From the IMG/VR virus record IMGVR_UViG_3300021962_000139, positions 1-54,163 of that record: a DNA stretch of 54,163 nucleotides, one strand, 5' to 3'. Shown here piece by piece: positions 27,973-35,694 of the stretch. A program made the position numbers and the translations under genes. This stretch comes from a virus. The stretch's first letter is position 1. Every line of letters begins with the position of its first letter. Under the pieces are notes generated by a model. That model saw only the letters and a list, made by a program, of their open reading frames with translations. It did no database searches and had not been told where the DNA came from.

Positions 27973-28147
27973 ACTCTCTCCTATCTTTCTTAATTTGTCT
28001 AATTCTTTTTTGTCGCTCTTCATTTGTTAGATACATCCAGTTAGATAAATCTTCGTAGGTTCTGAAACAACTTAAACATCGTGGTTCTCCATTAATTTCT
28101 TCATATCGGCAAATTGAATTGCATGGACTAACTATACCTTCAGTCAT
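27926..28147 (-). CDS. DUF1289-like Cys-rich protein
   Basis: 73 residues. SPCNSICRYEEINGEPRCLS then CFRTYEDLSNWMYLTNEERQ fits the DUF1289 pattern: C-x3-C at the N-terminus, C-x2-C-x-R-T, then a W and a helical (E/D)ER segment. DUF1289 proteins are small bacterial proteins with a probable zinc or iron-sulphur site; their role is not settled. The C-terminus is very basic. The start shares an ATGA overlap with the upstream gene. Confidence 0.75.
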   Translation of the reverse strand: MTEGIVSPCNSICRYEEINGEPRCLSCFRTYEDLSNWMYLTNEERQKRIRQIKKDRREYERQQKNNGDLAKKS

Positions 28148-28485
28148 TTAAAATTCTTTTTAGCCCATCTAACATAATAGCTATAGTGTTTATCACCAAA
28201 TGCATATTGATGTTTCTGCATCACAGACCACAAGAAAGAAGATAGTGATTTGCTATACATCTCTTGCTTATCCATAGATAATTTATTAAAGTCTTTTCCT
28301 GTTTTTGAACCACTACTTTGTGTTGCAATTAAATCTCTTTGATCTTCAGGTAATACTATTTTAACTATCGCTTTATTCTTTTCAAAATATTTATCTAGTT
28401 CCATAGTTCTTTTTTTAAATCTTTCCCTATAAATCTCGTTTTCCATATTATTAATATAATCTTTATATTTATCCATAAGTTTCAT
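28144..28485 (-). CDS. helical protein, unknown
   Basis: 113 residues starting MKLMDKYKDYINNMENEIYR. The sequence is charged and helical, and the C-terminal part is aromatic (FLWSVMQKHQYAFGDKHYSY and YVRWAKKNFK). No membrane segment or catalytic motif is seen. It lies in a tightly packed row of small genes upstream of the polymerase. No family is recognised. Confidence 0.65.
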   Translation of the reverse strand: MKLMDKYKDYINNMENEIYRERFKKRTMELDKYFEKNKAIVKIVLPEDQRDLIATQSSGSKTGKDFNKLSMDKQEMYSKSLSSFLWSVMQKHQYAFGDKHYSYYVRWAKKNFK

Positions 28486-28496
28486 AACTCTCTCCT

Positions 28497-28685
28497 TTAT
28501 TTATTAAATCGTTCTTGCTCATCTCGACAGTCTATACTGCACCATCTACGTTTGTCCTTGACTGGTTCACCACACCAAAGACATCGTCCTGTATCATTCT
28601 CTTTGATTTCTACATTAATTGTTCTCATAGTCATATCTAAAGATTTTTGTACTTGATCATTTGCTATATCTATTTCATCTGCCAT
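28497..28685 (-). CDS. TraR/DksA-like zinc-finger protein
   Basis: 62 residues. The N-terminus MADEIDIANDQVQKSLD is a typical TraR/DksA opening helix with acidic residues. CLWCGEP and WCSIDCRDEQERF provide the four zinc Cys of the C4 finger. Phage TraR-like proteins can enter the RNA polymerase secondary channel and alter promoter choice. Such a role in shifting host transcription is plausible but inferred. It overlaps the upstream gene by 11 bases. Confidence 0.65.
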   Translation of the reverse strand: MADEIDIANDQVQKSLDMTMRTINVEIKENDTGRCLWCGEPVKDKRRWCSIDCRDEQERFNK

Positions 28686-28974
28686 ATTTTTTATTACTTA
28701 ACATACCTAAACTACGTGTCCATTTATTATGACCGCTTTTTTTCTTTGCAGGCAAAGTAGTCACATCTTTATTTTTATCCATTAAATCTAATATATTACT
28801 TTGTATACCTGTTATTTTAGTAACTCTAAGTCTAGAATTTATATCAGGTTTTTCTTCTAACAGTTTTTTAACTATTAATACTTTTTCTTCATACGTTGTT
28901 TTTGGTCCTTTTTTATAAAAAGGAATATAATCTCTACCATGTGATTTTTGTTTTAATCTTTTCAAAATAAACAT
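28675..28974 (-). CDS. basic protein, unknown
   Basis: 99 residues, Lys-rich, starting MFILKRLKQKSHGRDYIPFY. The middle EEKVLIVKKLLEEKPDINSR and LRVTKITGIQSNILDLMDKN look like a small helical domain with a possible helix-turn-helix (RVTKITGIQSNILDLM). The C-terminus is basic. A DNA-binding role is possible; no family is certain. Confidence 0.55.
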   Translation of the reverse strand: MFILKRLKQKSHGRDYIPFYKKGPKTTYEEKVLIVKKLLEEKPDINSRLRVTKITGIQSNILDLMDKNKDVTTLPAKKKSGHNKWTRSLGMLSNKKYGR

Positions 28975-29165
28975 TCTCCTACTATTTCTAATGATCGTTG
29001 ATATTCAGATTTAAAAGGTGGCTTATCAAGTTTTATAATAGTATTGTCTGGGTAAGTACCAATATACCACTTATAATCTTTGTCTGTCCACCTATATTTT
29101 TTTATAATGCTACCTTCAAAATCTAATAGTGCATGGGTAAACTCATTGCCGTTCTCGCATTTCAT
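28962..29165 (-). CDS. small protein, unknown
   Basis: 67 residues starting MKCENGNEFTHALLDFEGSI. It is beta-rich and aromatic (KKYRWTDKDYKWYIGTYPDN). It overlaps its downstream neighbour by 13 bases. No family is recognised. Confidence 0.6.
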   Translation of the reverse strand: MKCENGNEFTHALLDFEGSIIKKYRWTDKDYKWYIGTYPDNTIIKLDKPPFKSEYQRSLEIVGECLF

Positions 29166-29183
29166 TGTTGTTGATACCAGTTC

Positions 29184-29444
29184 TTAGTCTTCACATTGAC
29201 TACCAACACAAAACTTTCCGTTAAGAATTTCTTTAGCCAAGTCATCGCTGACCATCTTGCGTTCCTCTTCTTCAATCTCGTGTTCTAAGTGTTCAATAAA
29301 TGCCTTGTTTTTAATCAACACATTTAATTCATCAATGATGTCTTGTGCTTCAGTTGCGTGTTCATCACCGATACTATGTTTATTTAAGACCTCAACATGA
29401 TTCTCGAGAAGTCTTTTCACTCGCATAAAAATATCATCACTCAT
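29184..29444 (-). CDS. acidic helical protein, unknown
   Basis: 86 residues starting MSDDIFMRVKRLLENHVEVL. It is acidic and coiled-coil-like (IEHLEHEIEEEERKMVSDDL) and ends CVGSQCED, with a C-x4-C pair. Its start overlaps the DUF3310 gene stop (ATGA). No function can be assigned. Confidence 0.65.
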   Translation of the reverse strand: MSDDIFMRVKRLLENHVEVLNKHSIGDEHATEAQDIIDELNVLIKNKAFIEHLEHEIEEEERKMVSDDLAKEILNGKFCVGSQCED

Positions 29445-29680
29445 GATTTAATCTCCTGAATATATTTTTTAAGTTCTTTTGCATACCATTCAATCTTACC
29501 TGCATCTTGAATAGGATCATCTTTCAAGCCAATCCTAGAATTGTATTTGAATATGTTTCCTCGTAGATAACCTATGTATTCTTTAGGTGATAGCTTTGCT
29601 TTGATAAAGTCAATGGTTTCTATACCACCTGCCGTATAATGTGGTGGGTGATTTACCATATCATTTTTAATTTCTGACAC
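29441..29680 (-). CDS. DUF3310 protein
   Basis: 79 residues with the DUF3310 pattern: NHPPHYTAGGIETIDFIKAK, then GYLRGNIFKYNSRIGLKDDP and AGKIEWYAKELKKYI. DUF3310 proteins are widespread in phages as small stand-alone proteins or fused domains; their activity is not established. A 17-bp palindrome lies 16-32 bases upstream of the ATG, making this the left-most gene with that element. Confidence 0.88.
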   Translation of the reverse strand: MSEIKNDMVNHPPHYTAGGIETIDFIKAKLSPKEYIGYLRGNIFKYNSRIGLKDDPIQDAGKIEWYAKELKKYIQEIKS

Positions 29681-29695
29681 GTTATTCCTTTTCTA

Positions 29696-29712
29696 CCTGA
29701 CAGGGTGTCAGG
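29696..29712. promoter_or_regulatory. 17-bp palindrome 1
   Basis: CCTGACAGGGTGTCAGG, perfect seven-base arms around a three-base centre. It fills the 32-base gap upstream of the DUF3310 gene. First of ten family members. Confidence 0.85.
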
Positions 29713-30012
29713 TTACTTATTAATGGTTTGCTTACCCGTGATATATAATTCTAACATATTTATATTATGTTCGTCAATGACTATTGAAAGTCCGCCCGCA
29801 AAGCTAATATCATTTAGGTGTTTTAATTGAAGTAAGGTAGGTTTGTTTCCGTTGGCTTTACATTCTATTCCTATAAACTTACCCTGATAACATGCAATAA
29901 TATCAGGTATTCCGCTTGCACCATATCCACCCGTTGCAGGCATACAATGGTAACAACCTAGTTCATCTAATAGTTTCTTAACTCTTGTTTTAACTTTCTT
30001 TTCAGGTGTCAT
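29713..30012 (-). CDS. VRR-NUC nuclease
   Basis: 99 residues. GGYGASGIPDIIACYQGKFI followed by GIECKA and TLLQLKHL gives the VRR-NUC / PD-(D/E)XK core: Asp in IPD, then Glu and Lys in IECK, with the downstream Gln. These stand-alone phage nucleases are structure-specific and may resolve branched DNA before packaging. It overlaps the upstream gene by 11 bases. Confidence 0.85.
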   Translation of the reverse strand: MTPEKKVKTRVKKLLDELGCYHCMPATGGYGASGIPDIIACYQGKFIGIECKANGNKPTLLQLKHLNDISFAGGLSIVIDEHNINMLELYITGKQTINK

Positions 30013-30355
30013 TTTCTCCTAGTCCTAACAACGATAAAAATTCATTATGATGAATTATAACTATATAATAACTATCACTTGCTTTCCATGCTAAGTCAGG
30101 ATCTCCGCCATCTTCATGACAAATAAATAATTTACTAGGATCTAGCTGTTCATCAGAAATAGTATTATTAGATAATACATTTGCTACGGTAAGTTTAGAT
30201 GTAATAAAAGAAGGTAGAGTGGAAAGAGTATATATTCGCTTATTCTTTTTACCAATATGCACTATATAATCATCTCCACTCTTGTGAACGGGGACACGGA
30301 TATAATCCGTCATTTTGAAATGTGGTATAGGTTCTAGTTCGTGTTTAATTATCAT
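30002..30355 (-). CDS. unknown protein
   Basis: 117 residues starting MIIKHELEPIPHFKMTDYIR. It appears mixed alpha/beta, with SKLFICHEDGGDPDLAWKAS and SYYIVIIHHNEFLSLLGLGE near the C-terminus. It overlaps both neighbours by 11 bases. No family is recognised. Confidence 0.65.
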   Translation of the reverse strand: MIIKHELEPIPHFKMTDYIRVPVHKSGDDYIVHIGKKNKRIYTLSTLPSFITSKLTVANVLSNNTISDEQLDPSKLFICHEDGGDPDLAWKASDSYYIVIIHHNEFLSLLGLGENDT

Positions 30356-31385
30356 CTATTACATAAGTCGCATACATTTGCCAAGTATTGTATTGAAGTT
30401 TAAGTGCGCCAACTCCAAACTCTACGGCATCTATTTTATCTTTATCAGAATTAAAGTATTCATCAATTTTAGGAATAACTTTATCAATTAACCAAGAAAA
30501 GCCTGATTTATTTGAATATTTATTTTCTATTTCTAATGACCACATTAATAATTTACTTTTAACTTTATCAAAGTCTTCGAAGTCTTCTATATTTTCATAC
30601 CCCTTGACTTCTCCAACTACTTGTAAACTTTTATATTGCTCATCTAACTTAGCTTTAAATATTACACAAGCATTACCATGTATCATTGGTTGTTTAATAA
30701 ATACATAAAAAGGTTTTGCAAGATCATTTTGTATATTCGTTAAACCTAAGTTAATATCATCGAACAATTTATCAAACTTGTCAAGTTTTTGTTTGTATGA
30801 ATCACTAAGTTCTATTGTTTTATCTTTCAATGAATGTAATAATAGCTGATGTAGTTCAACACCATTCATACTCATAGAATTATAATCTCGTTTAATAGAT
30901 GCTGTGTCTACATAGTCTGCTTGTATTTTTGCACCTATTGGGTTCTGTTTATTATGAATGTCTAATCCTAATATTTCTGCCGTTGTAATTGGCTTATTAC
31001 CACTAGGTAATCTAGTACTATGTAATTTAATTTTTCTAAGTATATCTTTTAAACTACTTGATCTAATAAACTTATGATCGCCTTTTTCTTTTAATCTTTT
31101 ATCTGTTGAATAATAATAGTTACCATTTCTATAAGATATGACCGCATTAATAATTCCGTTTTCAGTCAAGGCAACTGCATTAGCTTCTCCCTTATATGCC
31201 TCTTCTGCTCGTCTATCGTAAGGTTTAAAATCTAAATAGTCAGTATAACTTTCAACTAAAAATATCTTATTTAATACTTTCAAACCATAAGTATGACAAA
31301 CTTCATAGATGTATTCTAAAAACTTAGTATCCATAACTTCAATGTCATAATTTTCGTAGTACTTAAATTCCTTTTTAATTTGCAT
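30345..31385 (-). CDS. unknown 346-residue protein
   Basis: 346 residues, no membrane segment. The N-terminal part has LKVLNKIFLVESYTDYLDFK and NAVALTENGIINAVISYRNG; the middle has a long charged helix (IELSDSYKQKLDKFDKLFDD). Then comes FYVFIKQPMIHGNACVIFKA. I see no convincing catalytic motif. It lies at the distal end of the minus-strand operon that includes the MoxR/VWA cassette, with several small genes between. Confidence 0.65.
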   Translation of the reverse strand: MQIKKEFKYYENYDIEVMDTKFLEYIYEVCHTYGLKVLNKIFLVESYTDYLDFKPYDRRAEEAYKGEANAVALTENGIINAVISYRNGNYYYSTDKRLKEKGDHKFIRSSSLKDILRKIKLHSTRLPSGNKPITTAEILGLDIHNKQNPIGAKIQADYVDTASIKRDYNSMSMNGVELHQLLLHSLKDKTIELSDSYKQKLDKFDKLFDDINLGLTNIQNDLAKPFYVFIKQPMIHGNACVIFKAKLDEQYKSLQVVGEVKGYENIEDFEDFDKVKSKLLMWSLEIENKYSNKSGFSWLIDKVIPKIDEYFNSDKDKIDAVEFGVGALKLQYNTWQMYATYVIDDN

Positions 31386-31394
31386 TTCTCTCTC

Positions 31395-31586
31395 CTATCT
31401 ATTTCTCATAATGTTAGTGTTAATATAATTATCAATGTCTCTGAATATCATCTGCAAAGTATCATCTTCTATTACTTCACTACCTAATACCAAGTCCATC
31501 GTTTGAGTAACTTCTTTACCTTCTTTATCCCATATCCTCAACTCAACAGGGATTTTAATTTTAATATCATAATCAAACTCAGTCAT
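31395..31586 (-). CDS. small protein, unknown
   Basis: 63 residues starting MTEFDYDIKIKIPVELRIWD. It is beta-rich at the N-terminus with an acidic C-terminal half (LGSEVIEDDTLQMIFRDIDN). It overlaps the upstream gene by eight bases. No family is recognised. Confidence 0.6.
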   Translation of the reverse strand: MTEFDYDIKIKIPVELRIWDKEGKEVTQTMDLVLGSEVIEDDTLQMIFRDIDNYINTNIMRNR

Positions 31587-31836
31587 AGTCTATCTCCTTA
31601 TTTCGTAATGCATCGGCTATCAAGTGAATCAAATCTTTGTTGTCTACTGAGTAGATATAATGTTCTAATAATCCCTCAATAATATGTTGCCGTTCCTTTT
31701 CACTTGGGTGTTCAAAGCATTTATACATCATTACTTTGTAAGCCATGCGATACTTGTCGGACGGTGTTGGGCAATTAGCTTCCACCTCGTTACACCAATA
31801 CTGCCATGTTTCGTCTTCAATGCTTGGCATACTCAT
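31579..31836 (-). CDS. helical protein, unknown
   Basis: 85 residues from the ATG at 31836, which forms an ATGA overlap with the upstream stop; a longer frame to 31875 is less likely. The sequence MSMPSIEDETWQYWCNEVEA then NCPTPSDKYRMAYKVMMYKC is helical with several Cys and Met. No family is recognised. Confidence 0.6.
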   Translation of the reverse strand: MSMPSIEDETWQYWCNEVEANCPTPSDKYRMAYKVMMYKCFEHPSEKERQHIIEGLLEHYIYSVDNKDLIHLIADALRNKEIDYD

Positions 31837-32069
31837 TCCATCTCTCCCCACCATTGACGCTCGTTTACCAAACATTTTGCTAGTTCATCAGTAGAGTATT
31901 TATTATATGAATCACACCCATCTAAATGTAGATTAACTATTGCTTCTAACATCTCTTCATGAGTAGCCGTATCCCATGACTGTCCTTTATAATCTAATAA
32001 CATATCTAATATCTCGTCTCGACTATATCTAGCTTTTATCTCTGCTATTTTGTATTCTCGGTTACTCAT
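31833..32069 (-). CDS. small acidic protein, unknown
   Basis: 78 residues starting MSNREYKIAEIKARYSRDEI. It has predicted helices (LDMLLDYKGQSWDTATHEEM) and the C-terminus CLVNERQWWGEME. Both ends overlap neighbouring genes by four bases, showing a coupled operon. No function can be assigned. Confidence 0.65.
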   Translation of the reverse strand: MSNREYKIAEIKARYSRDEILDMLLDYKGQSWDTATHEEMLEAIVNLHLDGCDSYNKYSTDELAKCLVNERQWWGEME

Positions 32070-33019
32070 ACAGTTTCCTTTCTTAAAACAACTTTTTGTA
32101 TTGGATTGCTTGGTATGTATCGTAATTCACATGGTGTAGATATTTCTTTGTACACTTCAAAAGTATCCCACACTAAATGTTTAAATGAATCTAACATATA
32201 ATTAACAGCACGCTCTACTTCTCCTTCAGGCACAGAAGATCTCCATTTCATGTAATGAAATATGGTACTGTTACTTTTTCCTCTATGAAATAATAAATCT
32301 CCTAGTGTTGCATAATCTTTTTGTTCAATTAAATCTTTAAGTATGTAACCTATCTCACTATCATTAAAGAATGTATTAGAGTATTTACTCTTTAGCCTTT
32401 CATCAATTTCTTTTTCTAATTCATCAAAACTTGAATTATTTATCTGTGATAGAATTGATTTCCAATAAGTTTTTATATACTTAAGTCCATCTTTGTGACC
32501 TGACAGTATGTCATGAGACTTTTTTCTATCAACTATCATTCTGACAATATCATATTTAGTCACAGGCTCATCAGATCTCATGTAATATTTCATTCCACGA
32601 TGCAATGGTAATGTAACTGCATATCTACCTTTTGCATCTAATACTTTTGCATATACAGATCCACCTCTTCGAACATCATGAAAGATAATTTGACCCTCGC
32701 TCCAATATCCTTGTGAGCATGAACCAAAAGAATCAGCATTTAATAAATTAAGAAAATGTCTTTCGCCTTGATAAATATCTTGCTCTTGTATCTCAACAAC
32801 ATCATCTTTATAAACACTAATTAGTTTAGTGTTGTAATAATATATATCAAACCCCAACAAGGTTTCTTGACTAAACTTTTTACCCGTTTCATAAATAGGT
32901 TTAAAGTATTTATATCCATGCCGTCTATTTAATACAGGATATTCATTATGCCTATTTCTGTATGGTTTATCGTTTTTTACTATATCAGCTAATATATCAA
33001 AATATACTTTCTCAAACAT
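32066..33019 (-). CDS. unknown 317-residue protein
   Basis: 317 residues. The N-terminal half is aromatic and beta-rich (HNEYPVLNRRHGYKYFKPIY, GFDIYYYNTKLISVYKDDVV). A Gly/Ser patch SFGSCSQGYWSEGQIIFHDV follows, then a helical C-terminal half. There is no recognisable enzyme motif. The position next to the VWA/MoxR genes may link it to that cassette, but nothing in the sequence proves this. Confidence 0.65.
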   Translation of the reverse strand: MFEKVYFDILADIVKNDKPYRNRHNEYPVLNRRHGYKYFKPIYETGKKFSQETLLGFDIYYYNTKLISVYKDDVVEIQEQDIYQGERHFLNLLNADSFGSCSQGYWSEGQIIFHDVRRGGSVYAKVLDAKGRYAVTLPLHRGMKYYMRSDEPVTKYDIVRMIVDRKKSHDILSGHKDGLKYIKTYWKSILSQINNSSFDELEKEIDERLKSKYSNTFFNDSEIGYILKDLIEQKDYATLGDLLFHRGKSNSTIFHYMKWRSSVPEGEVERAVNYMLDSFKHLVWDTFEVYKEISTPCELRYIPSNPIQKVVLRKETV

Positions 33020-33020
33020 G

Positions 33021-33239
33021 CTACTCTCCTAAACATTGTAAGTTTGTTTTTACATACACAACACCATCATTTTCGCCCATTGCTTGATATGCTATGTTTT
33101 TATGACAGATATATACTGTATCTTTTTGTCTGTCTAAATAATCAAACATATCATACACTCGCATTGATAATGCCCCCATTGTAAGACCCAATACAAACCA
33201 ACACCCGACAGTGAATCGGTATATAATCTCTTTACTCAT
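33021..33239 (-). CDS. single-pass membrane protein
   Basis: 72 residues. One hydrophobic segment, FTVGCWFVLGLTMGALSM (about residues 9-26), should span the membrane after a short N-terminus. The rest is soluble, with three Cys. It could be an inner-membrane accessory protein. Its start overlaps the stop of the 51-residue gene upstream. Confidence 0.65.
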   Translation of the reverse strand: MSKEIIYRFTVGCWFVLGLTMGALSMRVYDMFDYLDRQKDTVYICHKNIAYQAMGENDGVVYVKTNLQCLGE

Positions 33240-33391
33240 GATGTAATCTCCTCTGCTTGAAACTCAGCATCATGCACTTCCCATGTTGATTGTTCTTGTG
33301 CTTTTAATATTGCCTGTTCTTCTGTTTGTGCAAACACCGTGATAGGTTTGCAATACTGTGTTATGTTTACTCTAAATATTTTACTCATCAT
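33236..33391 (-). CDS. 51-residue protein, unknown
   Basis: The ORF encodes MMSKIFRVNITQYCKPITVF, then AQTEEQAILKAQEQSTWEVH and ends DAEFQAEEITS. GAGGAG lies five bases upstream, and the start overlaps the VWA gene stop as ATGA. The pattern of a short strand, Cys, then an amphipathic helix with EEQAILKAQE resembles small phage proteins of the DUF1381/DpnD-PcfM-like size class, but I cannot name the family. Confidence 0.65.
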   Translation of the reverse strand: MMSKIFRVNITQYCKPITVFAQTEEQAILKAQEQSTWEVHDAEFQAEEITS

Positions 33392-34560
33392 GCATACTCC
33401 TCTAAGTTTTGTTTAATAACCTGACACCCTGTCGGGATATAATTTTCATTTTCTGTTGTTACAAACAACGTTGGTGTTGACAAGTCCCATGTAGGTATTT
33501 CAAAGAAATAACCGTCAGTGAATACAATAACTGCCTGTGCGTTAATATTATTCTTAGCGATGTATTTCGGTATACAGGTTGGATCAGTCCCTCCACCCCC
33601 TTGTGGCTTTGCTTTACTAAATAGTCCATTGTAATCATTCTCAAATACTTGTTCACCATGAACCTCAGTGTCCCACCACAAAAGTCTAATTTTTTCAGGG
33701 TTGGCAATGTCGCAGATTGAAACCAGTTCTGTCAAAAATGCTGACAAGTATGTATCACTGATAGAACCTGACGTATCTATACCTACTACCAACTCACCTA
33801 CACGCTCATCTTCCATGCTTGGCATATAAATATCATTAGCGACAAGTCGTTTGTTATACTTTCGCCATGTATACTCATCAGTGCCACGCATTTGTGATGT
33901 AATAAAATCTCTCAAGATATCTTTCCAACTTAGCTTGGGCTCTAGCATTTGTGTAATACCTCTTGGCACTTTACCTTTCAGTCTACCTGCTAGTATAGAA
34001 CCCTCTCGTAATGCTCGATCAATCTTATCACTTAGTGCTTTCTGTTCTTGTGGTGATAGACCTTCTCCCTCATCACCATCAAAGTCATGCTCATCTAATG
34101 AACCTAAGTTAGGTTGGTTACCTTTCTCTTGTTCTTGTTTCAAGTCATTCATAACTTCTCTGACAGACCAATTATGATACTTCGCATTGTATAACCCACC
34201 TTGTGGTAAGTGACATACAGATTTATCTTCCAGACTCATGATGATGTCATTTACAACATAATCTGCTGATGCATTCACAAATTGTGGATCATCGTTAAAC
34301 TCTTTCTTAAAGCGTTGAATATGTTTCAATGCTATGTGTAAGTTCTCGTGTAGAATCAGACCTCGTAGTTCCTCATCAGATAAAGATTCCATAAACTTCC
34401 TACCATACTTTTTATTGAACCCATCTGTGCATGCCGTTGGAATATCATCTACAACTTCATTCTTACCCATCATCATGATGCCTGAGTAAAGTGCAGTCTC
34501 AGGGTGTCTCATCAAAGTGATGTGTGCTTTCTTAAGTCTTGTTTCTTGTGTGATACTCAT
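33388..34560 (-). CDS. VWA-domain protein with zinc-metallopeptidase-like N-terminus
   Basis: 390 residues. The N-terminal domain has a zincin motif HENLH (71-75). After a variable acidic linker (about 140-175), the C-terminal VWA domain carries a complete metal-ion-dependent adhesion site: D262-T-S-G-S (IDTSGSIS), T325 (GGGGTDP) and D349 (FTDG). This DUF2201-type architecture is regularly paired with MoxR ATPases. The ATPase is the next gene upstream. By analogy with RavA-ViaA-type pairs, it may be a chaperone-like or protease-like partner. Target unknown. Confidence 0.85.
   Translation of the reverse strand: MSITQETRLKKAHITLMRHPETALYSGIMMMGKNEVVDDIPTACTDGFNKKYGRKFMESLSDEELRGLILHENLHIALKHIQRFKKEFNDDPQFVNASADYVVNDIIMSLEDKSVCHLPQGGLYNAKYHNWSVREVMNDLKQEQEKGNQPNLGSLDEHDFDGDEGEGLSPQEQKALSDKIDRALREGSILAGRLKGKVPRGITQMLEPKLSWKDILRDFITSQMRGTDEYTWRKYNKRLVANDIYMPSMEDERVGELVVGIDTSGSISDTYLSAFLTELVSICDIANPEKIRLLWWDTEVHGEQVFENDYNGLFSKAKPQGGGGTDPTCIPKYIAKNNINAQAVIVFTDGYFFEIPTWDLSTPTLFVTTENENYIPTGCQVIKQNLEEYA
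33420..33436. promoter_or_regulatory. 17-bp palindrome 2 (one mismatch, inside VWA coding sequence)
   Basis: CCTGACACCCTGTCGGG. It lies in the 3' end of the VWA gene, where the minus strand encodes PTGCQV, and about 29 bases upstream of the 51-residue gene. The position relative to the next start matches the other sites, so it may be functional although coding. Confidence 0.6.
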
Positions 34561-34575
34561 ATCTCATAATCCTTT

Positions 34576-34590
34576 CTGACACCGTGTCAG
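34576..34590. promoter_or_regulatory. palindrome 3 upstream of the VWA gene
   Basis: CTGACACCGTGTCAG, with a T instead of C before the left arm and G after the right arm. It lies 16-30 bases upstream of the VWA start codon in the 33-base gap to the MoxR gene. Confidence 0.85.
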
Positions 34591-34593
34591 GTG

Positions 34594-35655
34594 TTAAAAT
34601 AAGTCGTAGTTATCGGTTGCCCATTTCGCTATGTCCGCATTGGATCTAGCAATGGCTCGGCATTGTTTACTACGCACACACATTGTAAAGAATATTGCTT
34701 GTATCTCAGACGAATTAATACGCTTAACGAATCTCATGAATTTAGATAACTCGTCTTGTGTCTTAATCTTGTCTGTCGCTTGGAACATTACCATCAACTG
34801 TGCTGAGATTTCTGTTGGTATTTTAGTAGTATCAGGATTATTGATGATGTCCTCATACTTAGGTAATTGTTTCTCTAGCGATAGAAATGCTGACATATCT
34901 GCCGATGCACTTAACCCAATAGTGCCTGACAATGCGCACATTGTGGCTACCTCTCCTAGTGTGTCTCGGTTAGAGACAATGACCGATGACTTAGCTAAAG
35001 ATCGTGGCGATACAAAACTCAACTGTGGTTTCTTTGGGTTGAATATGTATGGGTTGTCATCTTGTCCCTCATCTAAGTAACTATTCAATGATCTAGGGAA
35101 CATGTGGACCCACGCTCTAATCAATGGGTGTATGCCATTATCACCCGCCCAAGCTAACCAATCTTCAACTCGTGGCTTTTCCATTTGCAAGATACAAACT
35201 CGGTTACCCGCATGAGCCATCATCGTATCGCCTACTCCATCGCTTTGATTGTTCGATGTGCCAAACACAATAGAACCCTCAGGTAACTTTGTATCACCTA
35301 CGCATCTCTCTAGCATGAGCCTAGTAAAAATAACTTGTAGTAATTTCGGTGCTTTCATAAACTCATCAAGTAAGATAATCTTAGGCTTTGCACTATCTAG
35401 TTTGAACAATGAACCAACATAGGTTTCAAGTGTTCGTGTTTCATGGTTAGGAATAGTCATCGCTATGTCTTGCATGTCCTTAACGGGGCAATCAACATAG
35501 ATGTAATCATATTTGTCACCATGTTCTTCCTCTAACATCTTAAGTAAAGATGTCTTGCCACACCCGGGCTCTGATTGAATAATAGGTGTAAGATCTTTAC
35601 CAATAGTATAAATAAGTGTTACTAACTCTCTAATTGTTACTCTCTGTGTATGCAT
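34594..35655 (-). CDS. MoxR-type AAA+ ATPase
   Basis: 353 residues. Walker A EPGCGKTS at 29-36, Walker B IILLDEF at 93-99 (Asp97, Glu98), sensor 1 TSNN at 133-136, and ARDVEDW-like sensor 2 surroundings (KPRVEDWLAWAGDN). The fold order matches the MoxR subgroup. MoxR proteins act with VWA partners as chaperones that load metals or remodel complexes. Here the VWA partner is immediately downstream and a 308-residue protein immediately upstream, each separated by one palindrome. Confidence 0.88.
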   Translation of the reverse strand: MHTQRVTIRELVTLIYTIGKDLTPIIQSEPGCGKTSLLKMLEEEHGDKYDYIYVDCPVKDMQDIAMTIPNHETRTLETYVGSLFKLDSAKPKIILLDEFMKAPKLLQVIFTRLMLERCVGDTKLPEGSIVFGTSNNQSDGVGDTMMAHAGNRVCILQMEKPRVEDWLAWAGDNGIHPLIRAWVHMFPRSLNSYLDEGQDDNPYIFNPKKPQLSFVSPRSLAKSSVIVSNRDTLGEVATMCALSGTIGLSASADMSAFLSLEKQLPKYEDIINNPDTTKIPTEISAQLMVMFQATDKIKTQDELSKFMRFVKRINSSEIQAIFFTMCVRSKQCRAIARSNADIAKWATDNYDLF

Positions 35656-35676
35656 GTTGCTCTCCTAGTTTGCATA

Positions 35677-35693
35677 CCTGACACCATGTCAGG
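35677..35693. promoter_or_regulatory. palindrome 4 upstream of the MoxR gene
   Basis: CCTGACACCATGTCAGG with perfect seven-base arms, extended by A/T on each side. It lies 22-38 bases upstream of the ATPase start in the 39-base intergenic gap. Confidence 0.85.
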
Positions 35694-35694
35694 T

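Noticed and set aside
33715-33735. GAAACCAGTTC, reverse complement of part of the GGAACTGGTTTCA repeat
   Set aside because: It is inside the conserved VWA coding sequence and has no palindrome or GC-rich block beside it.
34631-35080. Plus-strand ORF of 149 codons opposite the MoxR ATPase gene
   Set aside because: It is the antisense of a well-defined AAA+ gene, and no promoter or ribosome site supports it.
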